Source: Puniceibacterium sp. IMCC21224
Lineage (GTDB): Bacteria > Pseudomonadota > Alphaproteobacteria > Rhodobacterales > Rhodobacteraceae
DNA length: 64,000 bases
Reading direction: 5' to 3'
NCBI RefSeq assembly: GCF_001038505.1
Contig: NZ_LDPY01000007.1
Location: 28,583 to 92,582 of the forward strand
Below the pieces are notes generated by a model. The model did no database searches, had not been told where the DNA came from, and saw only the letters and a program-made list of their open reading frames with translations. Both the position numbers and the translations under genes were made by a program. The first letter of the stretch is position 1; every line of letters starts with the position of its first letter. Shown piece by piece: positions 1 to 7,341 of the stretch.

Positions 1-288
1 GCGGCTTGCATATCCAGCCAGATCGTCTGACTTCAGCCCAAGCTGCGCAGCCAGGAAGCGCGTGATCTCCATTGGAATGACCTCGCCCGGGGTCAACAAC
101 CGACCGGGATAGCGCAATGCGCAAAGCTGGAGAGCAAACCCAAAACGATTGTGGGGGCGGCGGCGGGCGCGGATGATTTCAAGATCGTCGTCCGCAAGGG
201 TGTAGTGGCGCAACATCGCCGTTTCATCGGTCGGAAGATCAAAAAGTACTGAGCGCTGACGCTCGGTGAGGATAGTACGATGCGCCAT
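1..288 (-). CDS. tnpA: Tn3-family transposase TnpA, N-terminal part (runs off the left edge)
   Basis: The complement of this stretch reads open for 96 codons from an ATG at 288 to the window edge. It begins MAHRTILTERQRSVLFDLPT and contains RARRRPHNRFGFALQLCALR, a pattern I recognise as the N-terminal DNA-binding part of Tn3-family transposases. The full protein would be close to 1000 residues, so about nine tenths lie outside the window. It is divergent from the serine resolvase gene at 409 with a 120-base gap, the usual tnpA/tnpR arrangement with the res site between them. The DDE catalytic residues cannot be checked. Family assignment is confident; the subgroup is not resolved. Confidence 0.85.
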   Translation of the reverse strand, partial: MAHRTILTERQRSVLFDLPTDETAMLRHYTLADDDLEIIRARRRPHNRFGFALQLCALRYPGRLLTPGEVIPMEITRFLAAQLGLKSDDLAGYASR

Positions 289-408
289 GTTTCTTTTGTT
301 TTCTGCATATGGTTTGCGTATTGATGATTAAGATATTGAATAAGGAATTGTTCGGATGACTGAAAACGCGTCGTTTTCCAGATCGTCTCAAACGAACGTT
401 TGTGAAAC
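289..408. promoter_or_regulatory. Putative res site and divergent tnpA/tnpR promoter region
   Basis: This A+T-rich gap separates divergent tnpA and tnpR. It holds two clear palindromes near tnpR. One at 362-378 has arms GAAAACG and CGTTTTC around CGT. The other at 389-402 has arms CAAACG and CGTTTG around AA and ends six bases before the tnpR start codon. In Tn3-family elements this gap carries the three resolvase-binding subsites and both promoters, so the palindromes are candidates for resolvase binding and autoregulation. Subsite borders are inferred, not demonstrated. Confidence 0.55.
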
Positions 409-1020
409 ATGCTGATCGGCTATGCACGGGTCTCGAAAGCCGACGGCAGCCAGTCCCTCGATTTACAGCGAGATGCATTGATCGGATCAGGGGTCGAAGA
501 AGGCCAGATCTATTCGGACCTAGCATCTGGAAAGAAGGATGACCGATCCGGTCTTGAGGCCTGCCTCAAGGCATTGCGCAAGGGCGATGTCCTGGTTGTG
601 TGGAAGCTCGACCGTATGGGGCGTAGCCTCCACCACCTTGTCAAAACCGTCAGCATGCTGTCCGAGCGTGGCGTCGGTCTCAAGGTTCTCACCGGGCAAG
701 GGGCGCAGATTGATACAACGACTGCGGCTGGAAGGCTGTCATTCGGCATCTTTGCAGCGCTGGCCGAATTTGAAACCGAGTTGATCCGCGAACGCACAAT
801 GGCCGGGCTCCAAGCCGCCCGCGCGCGCGGCCGAAAGGGGGGAAGGAAGTTTGCTCTGACAAAAGCGCAGGTGCGAATGGCGCAGGCCGCTATGGCCAGT
901 CGCGATACGTCGGTTTCAGAACTCTGCAAAGAGCTCGGGGTGAAACCAGTCACGCTCTACAGATATGTCGACCCGAACGGCAATCTACGCGATTACGGGA
1001 AACGGGTTCTCAGCGCTTAG
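409..1020 (+). CDS. tnpR: Tn3-family resolvase TnpR (serine recombinase)
   Basis: This 203-residue serine recombinase resolves transposon cointegrates at res. The N-terminal catalytic domain starts MLIGYARVSKADGSQSLD, with the nucleophile Ser9 in the YARVS motif and the WKLDRMGR motif near residue 66. The IRERTMAGLQAARARGRKGG linker follows, then a C-terminal helix-turn-helix (SVSELCKELGVKPVTLYRYV). Length is slightly above the usual 185-200. The last codons and the stop lie inside the 38-base transposon end at 1016-1053, so the gene reaches exactly to the element border. No strong Shine-Dalgarno sequence precedes the ATG; the palindrome at 389-402 probably covers the promoter or ribosome binding region. 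Confidence 0.95.
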   Translation: MLIGYARVSKADGSQSLDLQRDALIGSGVEEGQIYSDLASGKKDDRSGLEACLKALRKGDVLVVWKLDRMGRSLHHLVKTVSMLSERGVGLKVLTGQGAQIDTTTAAGRLSFGIFAALAEFETELIRERTMAGLQAARARGRKGGRKFALTKAQVRMAQAAMASRDTSVSELCKELGVKPVTLYRYVDPNGNLRDYGKRVLSA

Positions 1021-1053
1021 CGTAGGATACTGCACTCTCCGGCATCAGACCCC
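1016..1053. repeat. Right terminal inverted repeat of the Tn3-family transposon
   Basis: Read on the minus strand this 38-base stretch starts GGGGTCTGA and ends ACGCTAAG. That matches the length and both conserved ends of Tn3-family terminal repeats (Tn3 itself starts GGGGTCTGACG and ends ACGTTAAG, from memory). The repeat overlaps the tnpR stop codon, and its outer edge at 1053 coincides with the point where the adjacent IS91-type transposase gene loses homology. The partner repeat and the 5-base target duplication lie outside the window. Confidence 0.85.
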
Positions 1054-1323
1054 CAGCAGGTCGTCCGCACGTGCCGCCAGCCAGTCGCGCGCGGCCGCGC
1101 CCTGGCACTTCGGGCAGTGCCGGTTGCGGCAGGTATTATAGGCGACATGAACCGTACCGCAGGCCTGGCAACCCTCGACATGGCCGCCGAGCGCGGACGT
1201 GCGGCACAGCTCGATTGCGGATATCACGCGGCGCTCCACCCGACCGAGATGGCCGCCGTGGGCCTGAACATAGGCAGGGCCATGGCGGCGGAAGATGTCC
1301 GCCACCTCCAGCGCGGGGCGCAT
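1054..1323 (-). pseudogene. IS91-family transposase, N-terminal fragment cut by the Tn3 insertion
   Basis: From an ATG at 1323 the minus strand encodes about 90 residues (MRPALEVADIFRRHGPAYVQ...). They include the Cys/His-rich zinc-binding region of IS91-type transposases (GCQACGTVHVAYNTCRNRHC, then PKCQG). The family normally runs to 350-400 residues with a downstream HUH/Y2 catalytic domain. Here the frame runs straight into the Tn3 terminal repeat at 1053 and stops by chance in it, so the catalytic part is missing. It lies 12 bases after the tyrosine recombinase gene, which it probably followed in one operon. It cannot be functional as it stands. Confidence 0.88.
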
Positions 1324-1335
1324 GAAGCCGCCCCC

Positions 1336-2205
1336 TCAGCCGGGCGGCACCACCTCCAGGCTCAGTCGATCGAGCGGGCTCTGCGTCTTTGCGATCGTCG
1401 TCGTGGCAACCTGCGTGTAGCGGGCCGTGGTCGACAGACTATTATGCCCAAGCAGCACCTGAATGATGCGGATATCGACGCCGCTCTCCAGCAGATGGGT
1501 GGCGAAGCTGTGCCGGAGCGTGTGCACGCTGACCCTCTTGGTCAGTCCTGCCGCCTTGGTCGCCGACCGGCAGGCGGAATGGAGCACCTGCACGTCGACC
1601 GGCTTGGCGCCGCGCCCGGGGAACAGCCAGTCCGTCGGTCGCGCCAGGCGCCAGTAGGTCCGCAGGATACCAAGAAGCTGCGGCGAGAGCATGAGGGTTC
1701 GGTCCTTGGCCCCCTTGCCGTGACGAACCTGGATCAGCATGCGATCGCTATCAATATCCGCGACCCTCAGGCTGACGGCTTCCGAGGCGCGCAACCCCGC
1801 GGCATAAGCGGTCGTCAGGGCCGTGCGCGCCTTCAGGGACGGCACTGCCTCGAGGAAACGCACGACCTCATCGGCGCTCAGGATCGTCGGCAGCTTGCGG
1901 GGCGTGCGCGCATAGGCAATCCGTTCGGGGATCTCTGCCCGGTTCAGCGTCACGCCATAGAAGAAGCGCAAGGCGCAGACCGTCTGGTTCAGCGCCGGCC
2001 AGGAAATGCTCTGCGATACCAGATAGACTTGGAAGGCGCGAACGTCCTCCAGTCCCAGCCGATCCGGCGAACGGTCGCAATACCGGCTGAACTTCGCGAC
2101 GGCATGAAGATAGGATCGCTGCGTGGCTGGCGACAGGTTGCGAAGCGTCATGTCGTCGATCATACGGCGGCGCAGCGGGCTTACCGCTGGTGTGGCATCA
2201 GCCAT
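1336..2205 (-). CDS. Tyrosine recombinase associated with an IS91-type element
   Basis: This 289-residue tyrosine recombinase has a SAM-like core-binding N-terminal half (RNLSPATQRSYLHAVAKFSR) and a catalytic C-terminal half. The catalytic signature is complete: Arg in GLRASEAVSL, HTLRHSFATH, LLGHNSLSTTARY and the following Tyr. I chose the ATG at 2205 because GGGAGACC lies six bases upstream; an in-frame start at 2241 lacks this. Such recombinases are often encoded directly ahead of IS91-type transposases, as here, where only 12 bases separate the two genes. The partner is truncated, so the element has probably lost autonomous movement although this gene is intact. Confidence 0.9.
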   Translation of the reverse strand: MADATPAVSPLRRRMIDDMTLRNLSPATQRSYLHAVAKFSRYCDRSPDRLGLEDVRAFQVYLVSQSISWPALNQTVCALRFFYGVTLNRAEIPERIAYARTPRKLPTILSADEVVRFLEAVPSLKARTALTTAYAAGLRASEAVSLRVADIDSDRMLIQVRHGKGAKDRTLMLSPQLLGILRTYWRLARPTDWLFPGRGAKPVDVQVLHSACRSATKAAGLTKRVSVHTLRHSFATHLLESGVDIRIIQVLLGHNSLSTTARYTQVATTTIAKTQSPLDRLSLEVVPPG

Positions 2206-2339
2206 GGGGTGGTCTCCCGATAAAAGGTTGGTTTTGAGCAACCAAACCTTCCCATCAGGAGGCCATTCCCGCCAACACCGACACCACTCCCGCGTCAGCG
2301 GGTTCGTTCAATCCAAATTCGATTCAGTGAAAGACTGAG

Positions 2340-2583
2340 CCGCTCTAGATGCCAGACATCGCCAGGGCGCGGCTGCCGTCGTCGTAGAACGTGGGCGATC
2401 AGGGGGCCTGAACTTAACGGTCCAGCGCCGGATCGCCTCATACGAAACGTCCACGCCACGTTCCAGCATCAGCTCCTCTACCTCCCGCAGGCTCAAGTTG
2501 AACCGGACGTAGAGCCAGACAACATGAGCGATGATCTGAGGCGGAAACCGATGGCGTTTGCAGCTGATCCTCTGTGTCTGCAT
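2340..2583 (-). pseudogene. IS6-family transposase remnant, frameshifted and truncated
   Basis: The minus strand from the ATG at 2583 reads MQTQRISCKRHRFPPQIIAH and continues to YEAIRRWTVKF, the helix-turn-helix N-terminus of IS6/IS26-type transposases. After TVKF the frame changes. The next recognisable residues, GPLIAHVLRRRQPRPGDVWH, are in another frame, which one extra base at about 2410 explains. Similarity ends near 2346, before any DDE residue. The full protein is about 235 residues, so about one third remains. This fragment lies between the IS91-type remnant and the pyruvate dehydrogenase cassette and suggests past IS-mediated rearrangement here. Confidence 0.85.
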
Positions 2584-2725
2584 CGACACCGCCTACGCCC
2601 AGATCAATGAACCAGCAACCTCAGGTCCGTTAACGTGACAACACCCTCGGGGCAGACTCCCAATTTAACCAATCGCCGGAATTTTTCGCCGAGGGTGGTT
2701 TAACTTACGTGGTGGCGCCAAGATA

Positions 2726-3193
2726 TTATGCAAGACGTGAAAAGGCACGTTTAACGCGGCGGATCGGAATTGACGATTCAATCGCCGCGACACCGGGTAC
2801 CTTGGTCAGCCGTCGTGTCAGAAAGTGCTCAAATTCAACCAAGTCGGCAACTGCAACCCTGAGCAGGTAGTCCCGGCTGCCAGTCATCAGCCAGCAGTCC
2901 AACACTTCCTCGTATTTTGCGACCGCCTGCTCAAACGCCTGCAGGCGGTCGTCTACTTGGTGGTCAAGTTTGACGGAAACAAACACGCTAAACGGAAAGC
3001 CCATGCGGGCCTCATCAACTTCGGCGTGGTAGCCCCGGATAAACCCGTTTTCCTCAAGGATCCGAACCCGACGCGCACAAGGAGACGGCGACAGGTTCAC
3101 GCGACCGCTCAGTTCCTGGAGAGTTAAGCGAGCATCATGCTGCAACTCCCGAATGATAGAGTGATCGATTGAATCGAGATCGCTTGAGTTCAT
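2726..3193 (-). CDS. Lrp/AsnC-family transcriptional regulator
   Basis: A 155-residue protein of typical Lrp/AsnC size. The N-terminal winged helix is clear (LDSIDHSIIRELQHDARLTL, then LSGRVNLSPSPCARRVRILE). A C-terminal RAM ligand-binding domain follows, with the usual GSRDYLLRVAV signature near residues 105-115. It is divergent from aceE with a 107-base shared promoter region, so it most likely controls the pyruvate dehydrogenase operon and itself, as local Lrp-type regulators such as BkdR, MdeR and PdhR-like Lrp proteins do. The effector is unknown; an amino acid or 2-oxo acid would be expected. The family call is firm and the target is inferred from position. Confidence 0.93.
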   Translation of the reverse strand: MNSSDLDSIDHSIIRELQHDARLTLQELSGRVNLSPSPCARRVRILEENGFIRGYHAEVDEARMGFPFSVFVSVKLDHQVDDRLQAFEQAVAKYEEVLDCWLMTGSRDYLLRVAVADLVEFEHFLTRRLTKVPGVAAIESSIPIRRVKRAFSRLA

Positions 3194-3300
3194 GGCGGAA
3201 ATCTCATCCTTTTGGCAAAACCTTGGCTATTATCGCCACCGGAATCCATAATTCCTAGTCACTTTAGTGAGAATTTTTAGCCAAAGCACGATAAAGTCCC
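3194..3300. promoter_or_regulatory. Divergent lrp-like/aceE control region
   Basis: This 107-base A+T-rich gap must hold both promoters. It contains GGCTATTATCGCC (GGC and GCC arms) around 3225 and two related TTGGC / GCCAA segments (TTTTGGCAAAA near 3211 and TTTAGCCAAAG near 3278). These could be Lrp-type operator half-sites. No convincing -35/-10 pair was identified, so exact promoter positions are not given. Confidence 0.4.
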
Positions 3301-6003
3301 GTGAAAGCAAAGAGCCCCGAGATCATGACCCGCACCATGCCGAAAATCACCCACCAAGATGCAGACCCGACTGAAACCGCCGAATGGATCGACGCCCTTC
3401 AGGGCCTCACGGATCACGCTGGGCCGGAGCGGGCGAACTTCGTCCTCAACGAACTGCTCGACCATGCGCGGCACCTCGGCGTGACGACCCGCGGTCTGCC
3501 ATATTCGTCCTACCGCAACTCGATCCCTCCCTCGCGGCAGCCCGCCTATCCGGGCGATCTCGAGATGGAAGAGCGGCTCACATCGATCATCCGATGGAAT
3601 GCGCTGGCAATGGTCGTGCGCGCCAACCGCGCCTATGGCGAACTCGGCGGCCACATTGCGTCCTACGCGTCGGCGGCGGAGATCTTTGAAGTCGGTTTCA
3701 ACCATTTCTTCCGTGCCCGCAGCGCCGAGCATGCGGGCGATCTGGTCTATTTCCAGCCGCACTCGGCACCCGGCGTCTATGCGCGCGCCTTCCTTGAAGG
3801 GCGGCTGTCCGAAGAGGATATCGCCAATTACCGGCAGGAGGTTCCCGGCAAGGGCTTGTGCTCCTATCCACATCCCTGGCTGATGAAGGACTTCTGGCAG
3901 GTGCCGACCGGTTCGATGGGGATCGGGCCGCTCAGCGCCGTCTACCAGGCGCGATTCATGCGCTATCTTCAGGCGCGAGGCCTGGCCGTGACCGAGCAGC
4001 GCCATGTCTGGGGCGTCTTCGGGGACGGCGAGATGGACGAACCGGAATCCATCGCCGGCCTGACCCTTGCCGCGCGTGAGAACCTGGACAACCTGACCTT
4101 CATCGTGAACTGCAACTTGCAACGGTTGGACGGGCCAGTGCGGGGCAACGGGCAGATCATCCAGGAACTCGAGTCGCTGTTTGTCGGTGCCGGATGGAAC
4201 GTGATCAAGGTGCTCTGGGGCTCCGAGTGGGACAGCCTCTTTGCCGCCGACACCAAGCATGTGCTGCTGCGCCGCTTCGCCGAAACGGTCGATGGCGCAT
4301 ATCAGGACCTCGGCTCTAAAGCGGGCGATTACAACCGCGCCAAGTTCTTCGACGTCGATCCCGAAAGCGGCGCGCTTGTCCGCCATATGAGCGATGATGA
4401 CATCCACAAGCTCAAGCGTGGCGGCCACGACCTGCGCAAGCTTCATGCCGCCTTTGCCGCCGCCCAGGCCCACAAGGGCCGCCCCACCGTAATTCTGACC
4501 AAGACCAAGAAGGGCTATGGGATGGGCGGCGCCGGGGAGTCGCGGATGACCGCGCACCAGGCCAAGAAGCTGGATGTCGAAGCCCTGCTCGCCTTCCGCA
4601 ACCGGTTCAACCTGCCGCTGTCCGACAAGGCCGTCGAGAACCTGGATTTCTACAAGCCTGCGGACGACAGCCCGGAAATCCGCTATCTGCAGGACCGCCG
4701 CGCCGCGCTTGGAGGCTACCTGCCCAAGCGCACCGCCAATGCCACGACCCCGGCCCCGGCACGTCCGGATACCGCGACCTACGCCTCCTTCGCGCTGAAT
4801 GCGGAAGGCAAGGAAATGTCGACCACGATGGCGGCGGTGCGCATGATGGGCAACCTTCTGAGGGACAAGGACTTCGGGCCGCGTATCGTCCCCATCGTCG
4901 CCGACGAGGCGCGCACCTTCGGCATGGACAACCTGTTCCGCCAGATCGGGATCTATGCCCCACAGGGGCAGCTTTACGATCCCGAGGACAAGGGCTCCAT
5001 GATGTTCTACAAGGAGGCAGCCAACGGCCAGCTTCTGGAAGAAGGCATCACCGAGGCTGGTGCGCTGAGTTCATGGACGGCGGCCGGAACCGCCTATTCG
5101 GTGCATGATACCGAGCTTCTACCGATCTTCATCTACTACTCCATGTTTGGCTTCCAGCGGGTCGGTGACCTGATCTGGGCCGCCGCCGATCAGCGCACGC
5201 GCGGTTTCCTTCTGGGCGCGACCGCGGGGAGGACGACCCTTTCCGGCGAGGGCCTTCAGCACCAGGACGGTTCCAGCCATACCGCCGCCGCCGCGATTCC
5301 CAACTGCAGAGCCTATGACCCTGCCTTCGCCTATGAGCTAGCGATCATCATGGACCACGGCATGACGCGGATGCTGGACGAAAAGCGAGACGAATTCTTC
5401 TACGTCACTGTGATGAACGAAAACTACGCCCACCCGAGCATGCCGAGTGGTGTCGAACAGGACATTATTCGCGGCCTTTACAAGTTGTCATCGACCGAGC
5501 CCAAGTCAAAGGCACGGGCACGTCTGGTCGGGTCGGGCACGATCCTACTTGAGGTTTTGGACGCGGCACAGATCCTTGAGAAAGACTTTGGGATCGCAAC
5601 CGATGTCTTTTCGGCAACGTCGTTCACCGAACTGGCGCGTGACGCGATGGCTGTCGAGCGCCGCAACCGCTTCCTCGCTGTGGCGGACCATGAAACGAGC
5701 CATCTGGACCGGATGCTTGCAGGCGATCAGCCGGTGATTGCGGCCAGCGACTATGTCCGCGCCTTCCCCGGCCAGATCGCGCCGTATCTGCGGGCACCGA
5801 TCACCGTCCTGGGCACGGACGGCTTCGGCCGGTCGGCCAACCGCAAGGCGCTGCGCCGCTTCTTCGAGGTGGACCGCCAGCACATCGTCATCGCCGCGAT
5901 CCAGTCGCTGATCCAGCGCGGGGATGCCAAGCCCGACCTGCTTACCAAAGCCATCGCGGACTTCGGGATCTCGGCGGATGCCGATGCGCCCTGGACCCTG
6001 TGA
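3301..6003 (+). CDS. aceE: Pyruvate dehydrogenase E1 component, homodimeric type
   Basis: This is a 900-residue thiamine diphosphate enzyme that decarboxylates pyruvate and transfers the acetyl group to the lipoyl arm of E2. It aligns along its whole length with the AceE type known from enteric bacteria: ELGGHIASYASAAEIFEVGF, the ThDP/Mg motif GDGEMDEPES near residue 241, NCNLQRLDGPVRGNGQIIQE, and GLQHQDGSSHTAAAAIPNCR in the C-terminal half. The longest frame starts at a GTG (3301). ATGs at 3325 and 3337 are also possible, and the last gives an N-terminus matching AceE length; none has a good ribosome binding site. It heads a tight operon with E2 and E3. Many alphaproteobacteria use the heterodimeric PdhA/PdhB E1 instead, so this may be an additional, horizontally acquired complex. 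Confidence 0.95.
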   Translation: MKAKSPEIMTRTMPKITHQDADPTETAEWIDALQGLTDHAGPERANFVLNELLDHARHLGVTTRGLPYSSYRNSIPPSRQPAYPGDLEMEERLTSIIRWNALAMVVRANRAYGELGGHIASYASAAEIFEVGFNHFFRARSAEHAGDLVYFQPHSAPGVYARAFLEGRLSEEDIANYRQEVPGKGLCSYPHPWLMKDFWQVPTGSMGIGPLSAVYQARFMRYLQARGLAVTEQRHVWGVFGDGEMDEPESIAGLTLAARENLDNLTFIVNCNLQRLDGPVRGNGQIIQELESLFVGAGWNVIKVLWGSEWDSLFAADTKHVLLRRFAETVDGAYQDLGSKAGDYNRAKFFDVDPESGALVRHMSDDDIHKLKRGGHDLRKLHAAFAAAQAHKGRPTVILTKTKKGYGMGGAGESRMTAHQAKKLDVEALLAFRNRFNLPLSDKAVENLDFYKPADDSPEIRYLQDRRAALGGYLPKRTANATTPAPARPDTATYASFALNAEGKEMSTTMAAVRMMGNLLRDKDFGPRIVPIVADEARTFGMDNLFRQIGIYAPQGQLYDPEDKGSMMFYKEAANGQLLEEGITEAGALSSWTAAGTAYSVHDTELLPIFIYYSMFGFQRVGDLIWAAADQRTRGFLLGATAGRTTLSGEGLQHQDGSSHTAAAAIPNCRAYDPAFAYELAIIMDHGMTRMLDEKRDEFFYVTVMNENYAHPSMPSGVEQDIIRGLYKLSSTEPKSKARARLVGSGTILLEVLDAAQILEKDFGIATDVFSATSFTELARDAMAVERRNRFLAVADHETSHLDRMLAGDQPVIAASDYVRAFPGQIAPYLRAPITVLGTDGFGRSANRKALRRFFEVDRQHIVIAAIQSLIQRGDAKPDLLTKAIADFGISADADAPWTL

Positions 6004-6015
6004 TCGGAGACCGAG

Positions 6016-7332
6016 ATGAGCACAGTTATCGACATTCGTGTCCCCGACATCGGCGACTTCAAAGACGTTCCGGTCGTCGAAATTCCGATTTCGGTCGGTG
6101 ACACGGTTCAAATGGACGACACGCTGATCGTCGTGGAATCCGACAAGGCCACGCTCGATGTGCCGAGTTCACATGCAGGTCGTATCCTGGAACTCCTCGT
6201 CACCGAAGGATCGCCGGTCAGCGAGGGCACCGTCGTGGCCCGCCTCGAAATCGCGGCCGCCCTGGATGCAGGCACACCGACCGCAGCGCCGGCGGCGGTT
6301 CCGGCCGCACCTTCCCCGGCCCCCGTTGCAGCAACCACTACAGCGTTTGAGGCCCAGAAGCCGACTCCGGCCACGACCGGCGCTATTCCGCCGGTCGGTG
6401 CACTGGCGCCCAATCGATCGGTCTATGCGTCGCCGTCGATCCGCCACTATGCCCGCAAGCTGGGCGTCAGCCTTGCCGAAGTGACCGGCACCGGGCCGAA
6501 GGCGCGCATCCAGCGCGAGGATGTCGAAGCCTTTGTGAAGGCACGTATGTCGGGCGCGACCTCGAACTCGGCGGCGGCCGGCACATCCATGACACCCCTC
6601 GCGGGCCTGCCGGGCTGGCCAAAAGAGAACTTCGAGAAGTTCGGCGCCGTCGAACGCGTGTCCCTCAGCCGGATCGTCAAGATTTCCGGTCCCGCTTTGG
6701 CGCGCAATTCGATTACCATTCCGCATGTCTGCAACTTTGACAAGGCAGACGTCACGGACCTTGAGGATTTCCGCAAGCGCCTGAACGCAGAGGGGACCAA
6801 GGACAATCCCAAGATCACCCTTCTCGCCTTTACGGTTAAGGCCGTGGTTTCAGCCCTTAAGGCGTATCCCAAGTTCAACTCTTCGCTCGAAGGGGACGAG
6901 ATCGTGTTGAAGCGCTACTGGAACATCGGCGTCGCCGCTGATACTCCCGAAGGGCTGGTTGTGCCGGTGGTGAAGGCAGCCGATCAGAAAAGCGTGGTCG
7001 AAATCGCCGACGAAATGGCTGAACTGGCAGCACAGGCGCGCGCGGGCAAGCTGAAGCCCGACTCAATGCAGGGCGCGACCTTCACCATCTCGTCGCTTGG
7101 TGGGATCGGCGGCACCGGCTTCACGCCGATCATCAACGCGCCGCAGGTCGCAATCCTGGGCATGACACGGGCCGAGGTGCAGCCAGTCTGGCGTGACAAC
7201 GCTGTGCAGCCACGCCTGATCCAGCCGGTCAGCCTGAGCTGGGACCACCGCGTGGTGGACGGCGTCGCCGCCGCCAGGTTCCTTCAGCATGTCTGCCGCG
7301 TCCTTTCCGATTTCCGGCGTGTCGCAATTTGA
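6016..7332 (+). CDS. aceF: Dihydrolipoamide acetyltransferase (E2 of pyruvate dehydrogenase)
   Basis: A 438-residue E2 core protein. It has one N-terminal lipoyl domain with the modified lysine in ESDKATLDVPS (Lys44), an Ala/Pro-rich linker (residues about 85-125), a peripheral subunit-binding domain (ASPSIRHYARKLGVSLAEVT) and a catalytic acyltransferase domain ending with the active-site motif SWDHRVVDGVAAARF. GGAGACCGAG sits just upstream of the ATG, 12 bases after the aceE stop. Enteric AceF carries three lipoyl domains; this one has a single domain, and the operon supplies another one on E3. Confidence 0.95.
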   Translation: MSTVIDIRVPDIGDFKDVPVVEIPISVGDTVQMDDTLIVVESDKATLDVPSSHAGRILELLVTEGSPVSEGTVVARLEIAAALDAGTPTAAPAAVPAAPSPAPVAATTTAFEAQKPTPATTGAIPPVGALAPNRSVYASPSIRHYARKLGVSLAEVTGTGPKARIQREDVEAFVKARMSGATSNSAAAGTSMTPLAGLPGWPKENFEKFGAVERVSLSRIVKISGPALARNSITIPHVCNFDKADVTDLEDFRKRLNAEGTKDNPKITLLAFTVKAVVSALKAYPKFNSSLEGDEIVLKRYWNIGVAADTPEGLVVPVVKAADQKSVVEIADEMAELAAQARAGKLKPDSMQGATFTISSLGGIGGTGFTPIINAPQVAILGMTRAEVQPVWRDNAVQPRLIQPVSLSWDHRVVDGVAAARFLQHVCRVLSDFRRVAI

Positions 7333-7341
7333 AGGGTTAGT

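Noticed and set aside
1117-2223. Long plus-strand open frame across the tyrosine recombinase
   Set aside because: It is the antisense shadow of the recombinase and IS91-type genes, which carry complete family motifs; its own translation has no domain.
3277-4557. 426-codon minus-strand frame opposite aceE
   Set aside because: Antisense shadow in high-G+C DNA; aceE on the plus strand matches its family over the full length.
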